From Nymphaea colorata (Eukaryota; Streptophyta; Magnoliopsida; Nymphaeales; Nymphaeaceae), in assembly GCF_008831285.2 (NCBI RefSeq), contig NC_045140.1, positions 29,019,026 through 29,083,025 of the forward strand: 64,000 bases of DNA. The letters run 5' to 3'. Of this stretch, positions 10,377 through 23,009 are shown in pieces. The notes under the pieces were generated by a model. It was not told the origin of the DNA. It saw nothing but the letters and a program-made list of their open reading frames with translations, and did not search any database. Position 1 is the first letter of the stretch. The number at the start of each line of letters is the position of its first letter. The position numbers were made by a program, and so were the translations under genes.

Positions 10377-13300
10377 TGATTGAATTCATGCAATTGTTAT
10401 GCTTTTTGAATAATGAAATTGAATTGAGGAATTGTGTTGGGCGGAATGCCCTTTCTCTCTCTCGTACTCCCCTTGGCTCACCCCTCTCCCGCGGTGGTCT
10501 CCCTTCTCTCCTTGGCGTCCCTCCTCATCCATGGCGCAGCCTCTTCTCCACCACTCGTCCTCAAGGAAATCTCCAAGCCCTAGCGTCATCCTCCATGGCG
10601 TCCTCTTCATTCCAGCCCCTTAGGTGAAGATCTGCATCGTCTTCAGCCCTCTTGTCAACCGAAGGTCTCCCTCTTCCCCTCGTCCTTGTTTTCTGGTTTC
10701 TTCCTCTCCCCCTCGACCTAAGGATCACGGCCTAAGGATAGCAGCAAGCTCCGGCGCGCGGCGTCTCCAACGGACCATGAAGAATACCCCACGAGCATTT
10801 TCTTGAAGCACGGTGCCTTCCTTCTCAAACACAAAGAAGGTTGTGAGGCTGTCTTCATCCCGGGAAGGCTGCAGCAACTTGGGCGACCTGGTAGCAGCAG
10901 CAAAAGACATCCAAGTAGCGAGAAAATCAGGTTAGTACGAAGAGAAAACACGAAAAGTTAGTGAGCAACACGTTGCTCGGTTTTGATCTTGCGTTCGGCT
11001 AAAAGGTGGATTTCAATCCCTCGGTGTACACCCGTGAGATTGAGCTCTCATCCCGCAGCTGAAAACAGAATTAAACCCTTGCTTACGCGTCTCAAGAACT
11101 CCTTGGCTTTCTTGAGTTCTTTCCCTCACGCTACGCGCGAAGGCTCCCCACGAGCGTCCTCACAAAAGGGCCTCTTTGGTTGCCTCCGTTTTTGAGCAAA
11201 ACGGATGCACAAATCCAGCAAGCAAAAAGGGTTTGCAAGGTGCATCACACGGTGTCAAAATAAAGAAAAGAATACAAAGAAGAAGACGCCACATCAAGAG
11301 GAATCAAATAGTGGAAAACGAGCTTCATCCGGTTGATTAATCGCACGTTCTAGCCTCGGCCTGAATTTCTGCAACTCCGGTGAACCTTCAAGTGATTCCG
11401 GTCAGATTTTGGTCAATTCCGGCGTGGTCCACATTACCCCTGATCGTGGAAGGAGTCAGCTTCAGCTTAAGGGTATTCTGGTCCATTGGTTGGAGGAGCG
11501 CACTAGGGTAAACACCCTTGCCGTCGGTGCTTCACGCACCTTCCTTGGCCGCCGGTCCTCATTTGGTAAGTCCCTCATCTTCCTTTCTTTTGTTCAATCC
11601 TAGCCTTTGATTTTGCCATGTGTCAGCTATCCCCTTAGCCTCCCTAAGTTACCTAGCCACCTGTCCCACCTTGTGATCTCGTCCCAGCCGAAAGGATCTC
11701 CCCAGCCCATCGAATTCCCCAAAGTTAGCGAGATTCCACCTTGCCGCAATCACCTTCCGTTTTTGTTGCCAATCTTTTAGTCAACCGAAGACCCCCCTTG
11801 AATCTTAGCCCTTGGTATTGCCAAGTGTCATGATCCTGGGTTACCCCAGCTGCCACCTCACCAAATAGCCCCTCCCTCGTCCAGCAGTCTGGCCCCACAC
11901 GCATTCTCATTCCCCTCGTATCCCATGGAGATAGCGAAATCCCCTTCCCTCGTCAACCCATTCCATTTTTAATTCCTTTATTGTAGTCAACCGAGTCCTT
12001 CCTCTCATCGTAGCCCTTGGTGTTGCCACGTGTCCTAATCCTAGCCTACCCACCCTGCCACCTCACCATCTAGCCCCTCCTCCTTCGAGTCAGCTTGGCC
12101 CACACGGTTTGGCCTTTCCCTTTTCTTCCCCATCGTCAAAGAGGCCAGCCGAAATCTTTGACTTCTTTAGCAATCTCACGCGTCTTCCCAACTTGGAAGG
12201 GAAGTCTCACGAGAACGCCACCTCCTCCTTGCCCCAGCTTGTCTTCTCCATTTTTGGTATCTTGCCTTAGCTCCTCTCCACCTCACCTACCCTAATCATT
12301 ACCCACCTGAACCGAGCCAGCACTTTCCTTCCACCTAGCCAGCCTCTCCCTTGTAGGCCCCACAAGTCTCCACTTGTCATCCCTTGGACACCTCTCCTAG
12401 CTCGCATCTCCCTTTCCTTTTTCCCACGTCCCAAGTCCCTCTTGAGTTAGTCTTTCTCCTCTCGCCACCTCGTGCTTCTCCCTTTAGTAACCTCTAGCTT
12501 GACCCCTTAGCCCCCACCTCTTACAAACATTACCTTGTTCGTCCCCTTGTGTCCCTCGTGAAGAAGAGAAGAAGCAGTCCCCACGCGCCTAACGTTGAAG
12601 CCTTACCTTTTGCCTTTGGCCACGTGCCTCCCCTTCCTAACAATTGGAAGAAAGCCGAGCCAATTCCCTCCTCATTCTTTAGGAAGGAAATTGGAGTCGA
12701 ATCCTTATTTGCTAGTCTCTCTCTAGCAACTCTCTTAGCTCTCATTTCAGTTTAGAATTGAGCGCCACTTTTCCTCCTCTACCGTAGGAAGGAAGATCCA
12801 CGTCAACCCTTACCATTTGGTAATTGACGTCCATCTCCCCTCATTCTTTCTTAGCTAGGTTGGCCGCCACCTGGCCACAACCCCCATAGGAACCTTTGAC
12901 CAGATCAGTCAACCCCCTTTAGGAAGTCTTAGCCGAGTCCCTTCCTCGCTCCCATTTAGTCAAACCCTTGACGTCTTATTCCCTAGTCAACCTCTCTAGG
13001 TCGACCTCTCCCATTTGTTGACCCATGTCCTTGAGCCTCCTTTCCTCTATCTCAGGAAAGTAGCCCTAGGTCCTAAGGCAGCCAAGGTCAACGTTGCCTA
13101 AGTGATTCGGACCCACCTCTTGTACGGCTAGACCCAAGCCGCCCCTTCTGCACGCACCTTTCTTATTCCTTATTGTCTTGACTTGATTCAAGTCAACCCA
13201 GCCGCATCTGAACCTAAGCCCGTCCTTAGTCCGCCTTGACCCAGCTGACCCTAAGCCTTGACCTGGCCAGCCACCCATGACCGGACCCTCTTGTAGCTAG

Positions 13301-14180
13301 GTCTGCCCGAGCTCTAGACCGAGCTCTTATCTTTTCCCGTAGCTAGGTTCTCCCGGGTTCTAGACCGAACCCAGCCCTTCCGAAGGTCCTCCCCTACGCA
13401 CGGCGAGGCACTTCCAGTTCTGGTACCCTCTTGGAGCAGCGATCCCAGCACGGCCAGGAGGGCCTATCCCAGCAGTAGCTAACCACTAGCTGTTGTCTCC
13501 TGCTCACGACCAGGAGGGCCGTATTCCAGCAACACGTCCGGCGTCCATAGCCGGCAATTTGAAGACTTCCGGTGTAGCTTCCACCTCTTCGCGGGATCCA
13601 ATCCGCTTCTTCCTCATCCAGAGATCTCCCTCACTGTTGCTGCATTGCCCGAGGTTGGGGATTCACCTCGTGGCCTTCTTGCTGAAAGCCAAGATTAGCT
13701 TGGCCGGTAACGCCCTCTCACTCCCTTGTAGTTTCGCGGGTCGGGTGCATTTGCTTTCGTATTTGCTTGAGCCCGGCTTCGGCCTTGGTTGATTCCAGCG
13801 GTACCTCGATGGCCCTTGGCCTAGACACGATCGCTAATCAACGAGCCTACCTTGGGTATTGGGTGTGGTTTGTTACGTGTAGATGTGGTTTGTGTGGTTT
13901 GATGGTTTGGACTGAGTGAGTTGCAAGAGTACTTTTGTATCGCGCACGCTTGTACGGTCTCACATCCCTAGTAGTTTTCTATAGAAGGTTTGACTTTAGA
14001 TAGGTTTTTGGGATTACCCTTCCGTGTATTCACGTCCTATTGGGTTTGCGCCGGGGTCCTGTCCGGCCGGGTAGTTCCTTGTATTATTTGTTTAGGTTTT
14101 TGGTCTAGATTCCTCGAGGCGATCTTGATTTGAGGACTCGACACTCGGGTTGGACGACCGCGGGTTTCGGGATTCTAACA

Positions 14181-17100
14181 TGCTCCCCATGTTGGCACCT
14201 CTGCAGAAGGCGCTCGTATTGGTAGGGAGGCTAACTTTTCTTGTCTTGAGTTTGGCGGAAAATAGGTGGAGCCAAGCCGGCTGCACATGGAAGACCTAGG
14301 TGGGTTCAACCTAGGAGACCTAGACCCGCCCGGTCTAGGTGTGGAAGGCCCAAGCGCACCTAGCTTGGATGAAGAAGACCCGGACCCACTTAGTCCGGAA
14401 GAGGATGACCTAGGCACGTCTGGCCTAGATGATGGTGGGCTTGGCTTGGAGAGGAGCATGTGTGATCCGGGCATGGATCAAGAGCAGTGGGCTCGGACCC
14501 ACTTGGAGAATCAAGTTGACGAAGCTCGGGCGGACCCGGGCGAGGTGGGGCCTTTGGCCAAATTCAGATTTGAACTTTTTATTTGAGTGAATTTGCTTAT
14601 GTACCGTTTTCTTTATTAGACTCGATTTGCTTTTCGTCTCATCTCGAGACACAACTTGAAACCGGTTCGGGCACTTGTATTTAAGCTCAAAACCGAGACA
14701 CTTATTCATTATCGTTTAATCAAATTGAAGTTTTCTCTCTCTCCGTGTGAGGAGTCCCTTGGGCCTTAGGTTGTGGCTTCCATGGAAGCACTACATTGCA
14801 ATGCTCACCAAGCCGTGAGATTAGTGGAGATTCAAGCTCCGTTAATGGCCGCCGGCTGCCATTGACAACTTGGATTTGCAGCGTTCCGAACCAAGAGATC
14901 CTTGGATAGGTAGCTGTGCCTTCTCCTTGATCACGAAGGAGTTGAGAGGTGGCTGCACTAGAGGAAGTTGAAGGAGGTGCCGCCCGTGGTTCTGGCCCGT
15001 CTTCTTCAACATCGACATCCGGCGAGATCCTCATCATGAGCTAAGTATTCTGATCTTCCTAGTACTTGGTGGATGAGATCTCGGTTCTCCCTTAACCACA
15101 ACATCAACGGAGGCCCAAGCCTTGCATTCGGGGGATAAATTCCTCGTCTAACTAGGTCTGGACCAGCGGCATCGTGTGGAGAAGATGACCTACCTTGGAG
15201 ACAACTTGAGGACGATCAGGAGCATCCGGCTGGAGTTCTTCCAGCAGCCTAAATCCTGGTAATATTCTGTTGAATCTGAGATAGGTGAGGCGTCCCTAGT
15301 CTCTATACGAGTTCTGGACCAAAAGGAGAAGGCTAGGGCGAGGAAGGAGAAAGTCCACGGAAGGAAAGAGTGCCATCGCGGAGGGAAAGAAGGAGAAGCG
15401 CGGAAGAGGCGACTCTCGGATTTCTGAAGGGCGCGTCAGAAACCACTTCTGCTAAAACAGCTGTATCTGGAGATTTACTGGAAGTTTTGAGGCGATCTAT
15501 AGCTTGTTGGAAAGTGCTCATCCTCAGGTACAACATACTAAAATTTCAGCCTAATCGGACCAGGGCACGCTGGCCAAATCTGCCGCTGAATTTAGCTGTT
15601 TCCGCCGCCGCCGCTCAGGCTCAGTCCGCCGCAGAACCGCCACTTGCAGAGGCTGTTTCCGGCGATTCCGGTGGAGTTTTCAGGAGATCCATATACCGTT
15701 GGATTCGTAATTAAAAGTTCTACTACATATCCAAAAATCAAGCAAGGTCAAATGCGGTCAATCATTTGGCGACGGAAGTGGAAGGACACTTGTGGTATTT
15801 GGAACGGGCGCCAAGTGTCCCTTGCACCAAGGAGGAAGGTGGCCCTTTCCTAATCCGTCCCTACTGATTAGGGAAAGGAGGATTTGGCGCGATTTGGGTA
15901 CATTGTACCTAGACACTTACCTAAGTGAGCAGGCCAGGTGGCGTCCTAGGAACGTGCCACGTGGAGAAGGAAATCTCGCCCTCCCTTGTGCGAAATCTCT
16001 TTCCTATTTCTCCTCCAACGAGATAGGAAAGGGGTGGAGATTGCGGCTGGATACATTGTATCTAGGCGCCTTCTATTGAGGGCAGAATCTCGTCAATCTT
16101 GCGGGGATCTCGTTCCTATTTCCTCTCCAACGAAATAGGAAAGGCTAGCTCGTGGAGGCTAGGTGCATTGTACCTAGACGTTTCCTAATCAAGGCAAGAT
16201 CTCGGTGCATCCTTGGGGGATTCTCATGCACGAATGAAGGGGATTGCCTCCACGATCTTAGGAGGTGATTTGCACCACATTTGGGAAGCCTCTTCATCCC
16301 AGCTCGTGTGAAGAGGAAGGAGCTCACTTGGAGAAGGCGTGAGTCAAGCTAGGAGCCGAGAACGTCAAGGAAGAACCGGCCGGATTCCGACTAACATACC
16401 TCGCTGGAGATTCCACATCCGCCAAAGAAGAAGGAAGGAGAAGGAGCGTAACTTGAGGATTGCCTCAACGTCCGCCGGCGCACCGGCGATCGCCTCCCCC
16501 TCTCAATACAAAAGACCGGGGTTGAATTGGTCTTACGGGTGAAGGCTTTCCTCATCTCGAAGTTGATTTTCCGTTAAACTTCTATATATTGATACTTGCT
16601 GGATTTGTTTCTCCAATCTTCATTCTAGCAAGAAGGACGTGTGGCTCAACCTCTACCCGTGGGAGATTGCAGCCCAAGGAGAGAAGGGACCGCACTCGTC
16701 GGGCGAAATCGACGATAGCTTCCCCCAATCGACAGTCCGTTCACTCTTGGGGTCAATTGGAAATCCGGTGAAGATATTCCCTCTCTCTTTTACGTTCAAT
16801 CCTAGATAGAACTTGATCCTCTCTTGTTCTTGCAATTCTATCTAAGGACTTTGGCGACCGGAATAGGAGTGGAGCTGAATACCGAAGGGCAACCGCGTGT
16901 TGTGGCCTTTACCTTCGGTGAGCAAGAGGAGCCCCAAGTGTGGCCTTGGGAGGTAAAAATTCGGATCACCCTATAGATCCGGGGAAGGGAGTATTGCTTT
17001 CTATCCTGCCTTTGGCATTGACAACCGGCTGGAATCCCTCCAAGGCACCTTGCCAAAGACACGATTTCTGGGTTGTGGACCACCTAGGGATAAAGGCGTG

Positions 17101-17420
17101 GTTTGATTCGCATAGGGATTGCATGACAGGGTGGTTTGAATGGTTTGGAGAATGATGAGTGAGATGAGTGCTTGATGTATCGCTCCGCTTTGTATTAAGC
17201 CTCACATCCATTCTAGATTCTTGTAGTAGGTTCAAGCTGGGATTGGGGAAGCCATACTTGTAAAATCTTGACCTACATTTGAGCCGGGGTTGCTGTCCGG
17301 CGGGAACCACTCTTGTAATTAATTTTTAAACCCTATATCGGCAACATCCTCCTAGATCTTGGAGAGGGTCTCGACCACTTTTTGAAGGTTTTCGTGGCCG
17401 CATTGGGGCAGACCCTACCA
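14181..17420 (+). repeat. 5' LTR of gypsy element 2 (3.2 kb, first 24 bases missing)
   Basis: It ends ...GACCCTACCA at 17420, two bases before a tRNA-Met primer site. From 14181 to 15817 it matches the 3' LTR (22604-23904), with about a dozen substitutions in the first 900 bases counted by eye. The 3' LTR begins 24 bases earlier (TGATACGAGCC at 22580). Those 24 bases are absent here, and 14180 instead carries the terminus of another LTR. Bases 15085-15419 have no counterpart in the 3' LTR and are bounded by TCTCGG on both sides. The LTR also holds a copy of the polyprotein C-terminal codons (14181-14585). Confidence 0.87.
14660..14686 (+). promoter_or_regulatory. Putative U3 promoter, 5' LTR of element 2
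   Basis: AACCGGTTCGGGC is followed by TTGTATTTAAGC, giving a TATA-like TATTTAAG at 14679-14686. It is repeated in the 3' LTR and resembles the block at 10334-10376. It lies just downstream of the LTR-encoded polyprotein tail, as expected for the U3/R boundary. Confidence 0.55.
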
Positions 17421-17422
17421 GT

Positions 17423-17434
17423 TGGTATCAGAGC
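17423..17434 (+). other. Primer-binding site (initiator tRNA-Met)
   Basis: TGGTATCAGAGC lies two bases after the LTR end (CTACCA-GT). It matches the complement of plant initiator tRNA-Met and fixes the left boundary of the internal region. The leader 17435-17691 that follows contains no gene. Confidence 0.93.
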
Positions 17435-17691
17435 GGTTGGAGGACACCTAGTTGCTGATTTGGTTGCTTGGCAGCCATTGGAGACGCCCGGAGTTCATCT
17501 TGCTAGATTCGGCCAGCGCAAGGAGTTTACAGGGCAGATTTGAGACACTATTCGGTCACGGTTTTCTAGCAGATTTGGGCAGTTTGTGCTAGTGGTTTTC
17601 GGGCAGCGACAGTACTATTTATTTCAGTTTTGGTTCAGTTTTCAGTTCAGCATATTGCAGCTTTTTTTTGAGACGTTTTTACTTGAGTGTG

Positions 17692-20600
17692 ATGGCTCCA
17701 CGTAAGGCTAAGACCATCGAACCCGAAACCGTGGCGGTAGAGGGTGAACAAGTCGTGGTGGAGGAGACTCGTATAATAGAAAGAGGGGAGCCCTCGGGCA
17801 CCAACTCCAAATTGGACCTTATCCTTAACCAATTAGCTGGGGTAACCCAAACCATTGCCAATATGGACAGCCGGTTGAACAACCTAGAGCAAAGGAGAAA
17901 CCCACCTCGTTCCCAAACCTCTTCCTACTATCGTAGGAATGACCCCATAGGAGCGGTGAGTGAGGCATTTTTGGGGGATGCTAGGAGAGCAAGCCTAAGG
18001 GGACAAGGGGTAGAACAACCACCTAGAGCCCACACACATGTTCTCCAAAACGAACCAGTCCCACCCCCTATCCAACGCCAAATTACCCATCCTCAACTCA
18101 CTAATGGTACCAACCAAAACGGGGCACCCATACATGTGGGGGAAAGAGCCAGACGAGGGGGTGAGAGACCTACATCGGAGGAGATAAGGAGAGCCTTCCT
18201 AGAACAAAGGCAAAACCATGAGAGGCAGCACCATGATATGGGTCCACACCATGAAGGACCAAGGAGACATCATGAAAATCGCTCCATGCATTCCATGACT
18301 TTTGGCGGGTTTGAGGAAGAATTAGATAGGGAAATCGAGATGATGAACGGCCAAGGTAGAGGCCAGCACCATGCTGGTTTTAATCATAGAAGGAGAGACC
18401 GACAAAATGAAGAGCCGAGGCTCCCTATGCCAAAAATGGACTTCCCTAAATTCAATGGAAAAAGGCCAAAGGAATGGGTCTACAAAGCCGAACAATACTT
18501 CATTTGCCAAGAAATTGCAGAGCAACACAAGATTCGTTTGGCAAAGATGTATCTAGAAGAGGAGGCCATGCAATGGTATTGCTTTTGGGAAGAGGACTAT
18601 CCAAACGCCACTTGGGACCTCTTCAAGGACGAACTTTTACTACGGTTTGGAGAGACCACGTACGTTAACCACGAGATTGAATTGAGAAATCTCAAGCAAA
18701 CTTCTACCGTCCAAGACTATCAAAGCAAGTTTGAGAGACTATGTAGCATGGTTAAAAATCGACCAGAGGATTCCAAGATCGCCCACTTCATAGGGGGTCT
18801 TGATGAGGACATTCAAATTGAGATGCTTAGGGATCCTCCTACCGAATTAAGGAGATGTTTTGCATTGGCCAAGACTATTGAGGAGCAACTTAGAAGAAGA
18901 GAGGCAAGAAAGAAGGCTTACAAACCAGGGATTGCATCCAAACCCAAGCCTAACTTTGTGAAATCAGCTCCACCCCAAAGAAAGTTTGAAAACCGGCCAG
19001 CCTTTCGCAATAACATTCCCAATAAATACATTTCACGTCAAGAACGAGAGGAAAGGATTAAAAAGGGGCTTTGCTTCAACTGTGAAGAAAAGTGGCATGC
19101 AGGTCATAAGTGCAAGCATTTTCAGTTATATGAGGTCACAGATAGTGATGAGGAACTTGAGGAAAGTGAAGAGGTAGATACCGAGGGCACGGAGGTAGCC
19201 AAGGTAGGAGAAGATACCGAGGAGAAAGAGGAGGGCTTGTGTCACGCTCTCACAAACAACGGGCCCAATGCCATGAAGGTTGTGGGTAAGATCAATAACC
19301 AAAAGGTGATTGTTCTTCTTGATACCGGAGCCACCCACAACTTCCTCAATTCGAGGTTGGCTCATCTCGTGGATGGCAAGACGACTCCCCAAGCTTCTTT
19401 CAATGTCATGGTTGGGAATGGAGAGAAACTAGCTTGCAATGAAATTTGCAAAAACGTGGGCTTGGAAATGCACAAGGTTCCTTTCAAGGTTGATCTATAC
19501 CTTCTTCCCATTGGGGGTGTAGATGTAGTACTTGGGATTCAATGGATGAAAACCTTGAAAAGGATCTTGTGGGACTTGGATGACATGACTATGACGTTTC
19601 CTAAGGAGGGTGGAGGGGAAGTAACCCTCAGAGCAATCAATCCTAGCGTGGACCCGAAGCCGGCCTTGAAGGCCCTCATGGCAAATCAGCCAGCATATTG
19701 GCTAGTGTCCATGGTAAAAGATGTTGTACCTTCCACCACTAGTGTTGAAGAGATTCCTCGGGTCATTCAGTGTGTGATTGATCGGTTTCCTTCAGTTTTT
19801 GAAGAGCCTAAAAGCTTGCCTCCCATTCGTTCCTATGATCACATGATTACCCTCACCAAGGGGGCAGAGGAAGTGAATGTGCGTCTATATCGGTATGCCT
19901 ATAGTCAAAAGGCCGAGATAGAAAAACTTGTGAAGGAGATGCTCGAGAGCGGGGTCATTCGACCTAGTAGTAGTCCGTTTTCATCACCCGTTTTGTTAGT
20001 AAAGAAGAAGGATGGCGCATGGAGGTTCTGTGTAGACTACCGGGCCCTCAATGAGGTCACGGTAAAAAAGATAAACATCCTATACCAGTCATAGATGAAT
20101 TACTTGACGAATTGGCTGGTGCTTCTTATTTTTCAAAGATGGACTTAAGAGCAGGCTACCATCAAATTCGTATGCAGAAAGAGGATATTCACAAGACTGC
20201 GTTTCGTACTCATGATTGCCATTACGAATTCCTCGTAATGCCTTTTGGATTGACAAATGCACCAGCTACTTTCCAGAGGTGCATGAATGATCTCTTTCGA
20301 AGATACTTGCGGGACTATGTATTGGTGTTCTTTGATGACATACTCGTGTACAGTCCAACTCTTGAGATGCATGCGAAGCATTTGGACACCGTCCTTACTA
20401 TCCTGAGGGACAACCAGCTCTATGCTAAGATGTCCAAGTGCACTTTTGGCCAGACTTCAGTAGGATACTTGGGACACATTGTCTCTAAGGAGGGCGTTAG
20501 AGCTGAGCCAGAGAAGTTGGTAGCAATCGAGCAGTGGCCTCTACCCAAGAATCCAAAAGAGATGCGTGGATTTTTGGGGCTGACCGGATATTATAGATGC

Positions 20601-23009
20601 TTCATCAGTGGCTTTGGGTCAATAGCTTCACCATTGACCCACATGTTGAAGAAGGGACCATTTCAGTGGTCAGACAAATCGAGGGAGGCCTTCACCCAGG
20701 TGAAGGCAGCACTTGTTTCAGCACCCGTTTTGACTTTGCCAAATTTTGATAAGGAGTTCACTATTGATACCGATGCGAGTGATGTGGGAGTTGGGGCAGT
20801 TTTGAGTCAGGAGGGACATCCAGTGGCATACATGTCCAAGGCGCTTATGAAAAGGGCCAAGCCTCTCTCCACTTATGAGAAGGAGCTCCTAGCTATGGTG
20901 TTAGCAGTGGACAAGTGGCGTCCTTACTTGTTGAGAAGAAAGTTTGTGGTTAGGACCGACCACAATAGCCTAAAATATATGGTGAACCAGCGCATTACCA
21001 CTCCTATCCAACAACGATGGCTCTCTAAGTTGTTGGGTTATGATTTCACCATAGAGTATAAGAAAGGTAACGAAAATACAGCCGCGGATGCTCTCTCATG
21101 TTTGGGAGAGAATATGATGATGACTTTGTCAGTTGTGAGCACGAATCTGTGGGATAGGATTGCATTAGAGCAGGACGCTGAGGATAGCACTAGACTGTTG
21201 AAGGCATCAGTGACACAAAATGAGGGATCCATCCCTAACTACTCCATTCGTGGAAGGCTCCTATGTCGCAAGGACAAGGTAGTGATTCCCAAGCAATCCA
21301 CTCTCAGGGACGAGCTTATTAGGCACTTCCATGAGTCTGCCACAGCGGGCCATGAGGGGGTGACCAAGACCATAGGCAGGATCAAGCCCCAGTTCTGGTG
21401 GGAGGGCTTGAAGGCTGATGTGAAGAGGTTTGTGCGAGATTGTCAGATATGTCAGAGGGAGAAGTATGAGGCAGTCAGGCCTCTCGGGCACCTAGTTCCC
21501 CTACCTATTCCTACACAGCCATGGAGAGATGTCTCTATGGATTTTATAGAGGCAATGCCTAAGTCAGAGGGGAAAGAGTCAGTCATGGTGGTAGTTGACA
21601 GACTGACGAAATATGCTCACTTTGTGCCCTTACCTCGCCTATATCAGGGTCCCCTCATTGCTGCAGCCTACCACGATCATGTTGGGAAGCTTCATGGAAT
21701 GCCCAACACCATCGTGAGTGACCGGGACTCTATTTTCTTGGCGGCCTTTTGGCAAGAGTACATGCGACTGGCAGGTACCTCCCTACATTTTAGCACTGCA
21801 CACCATCCTCAGACAGATGGACAGAGTTAGGTAGTGAATCGTACATTGGAGACGTACCTCAGATGTTATGCAGGGGCACGACCCAACACTTGGGTCAGAC
21901 ATATATCGTGGGCTGAGTGGTCCTATAACAGTAGCCTCCATTCAAGCACAGGAGTCACACCGTATGAGGCAGTGTATGGTTTTCCACCTCCCACTATTCC
22001 TCGGTATGAAGAAGGGACAGCCATGGACGATGAATTGGATAGCACCTTACGAACTCGTGAAGAGATTCTGGAATCTCTTAAGCAGAACATCGCTAAGGCC
22101 CAAACTCGTATGCAACAGTTCTACAATAAGGGACGAAAAGATAGAGAGTTCAGTGTGGGAGACTATGTATGGCTGAAGCGACTCCCTTTCAAACAGAAGT
22201 CCTTATTGGGGCAGCCCTATTCTAAGCTCCTTCCCAAGTATTATGGTCCATACCAAGTACTTCAAAGGATAGGGAAGGCTGCTTATCGCATCTCCTTACC
22301 ACCGGCTGCCCAAGTTCATCCGGTTTTTCACGTGACACGGTTGAAGCCACACCACGGTTCTCTCCCTGGGAACATTGAGCACATCCCGAACCAGCAGCCC
22401 ACTCCATATCGGATCTTGAAGCATCGATATGCTTTGAGAGATGGTAGGCAACGGCATGAGGTTTTGATTGAGTGGGAAGGTCCAGACGGAGGTACCTCTT
22501 GGGAGGACTTGGAACAGATTCGTCTTCGTTTCCCTATGCCACGAGCTTGTGGACAAGCTCGATCTAAGGAGGGTGGGGTTGATACGAGCCTTCCTAGAAC
22601 TCGTGCTCCCCATGTTGGCACCTCTGCAGAAGGCGCTCGTATTGGTAGGGAGGCTAACTTTTCTTGTCTTGAGTTTGGCGGAAAACAGGTGGAGCCAAGC
22701 CGGCTGCACATGGAAGACCTAGGTGGGTTCAACCTAGGAGACCTAGACCCGCCCGGTCTAGGTGTGGAAGGCCCAAGCGCGCCTAGCTTGGATGAAGAAG
22801 ACCCGGACCCACTTAGTCCGGAAGAGGATGACCTAGGCACGTCTGGCCTAGATGATGGTGGGCTCGGCTTGGAGAGGAGCATGTGTGATCCGGGCATGGA
22901 TCAAGAGCAGTGGGCTCGGACCCACTTGGAGAAACAAGTTGACGAAGCTCGGGCGGACCCGGGCGAGGTGGGGCCTTTGGCCCAATTCAGATTTGAACTT
23001 TTTATTTGA
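17692..23009 (+). pseudogene. Ty3/gypsy chromovirus Gag-Pol polyprotein with frameshift and TAG
   Basis: I choose the ATG at 17692 (MAPRKAK). The frame is open a little upstream but without an ATG. Order and landmarks: Gag core (about 18,430-18,900), zinc knuckle CFNC-x7-HKC (19,066-19,115), protease LLDTGAT with a canonical D-T-G (19,315-19,345), RT motif FFDDILVYS (20,321-20,355), RNase H DTDASDVGVGA (about 20,765), integrase zinc finger HFH...CQIC (21,323-21,465), MDFIE and SDRDS aspartates, and chromodomain (about 22,400-22,530). There are two lesions. The A6 run at 20064-20069 shifts the frame (two bases more than the homologous codons of element 1). The TAG at 21828-21830 sits exactly where the catalytic integrase Glu codon is expected (GQS-stop-VVNR). 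The frame then runs through the polypurine tract into the 3' LTR and ends at 23009, so its last ~142 codons are LTR-encoded and rich in Asp, Glu, Pro and Gly. Confidence 0.93.
22566..22579 (+). other. Polypurine tract of gypsy element 2
   Basis: AAGGAGGGTGGGGT directly precedes TGATACGAGCC, the start of the 3' LTR. It primes plus-strand DNA synthesis in reverse transcription. It lies inside the open polyprotein frame, which is unusual. Confidence 0.75.

Larger units (their letters stand above)
9809..14180 (+). repeat. Remnant of a third related gypsy LTR (plus strand)
   Basis: There is no protein gene here. The right edge ends GGGATTCTAACA at 14180, an LTR-like terminus, and 13,860-14,090 aligns with the U5 ends of both gypsy elements (GTATCGC, then CGCCGGGGTCCTGTCCGGCC). 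A promoter-like block (AACCGGTTCGG followed by TTATTTAAG) and a 23-bp tandem repeat lie in its left part. No LTR start is visible: the sequence begins abruptly where element 1's 5' LTR stops. The simplest reading is that element 1 jumped into this LTR and that the missing start lies left of the window. It is not followed by a primer site, so it is a solo or 3' LTR. Gene content from 10,400 to 14,180: nothing convincing. Confidence 0.65.

Noticed and set aside
22328-22897. A 189-codon minus-strand frame over the chromodomain and LTR
   Set aside because: It is antisense to the coding tail, with proline/serine-rich composition produced by the opposite strand's Gly/Asp-rich codons.
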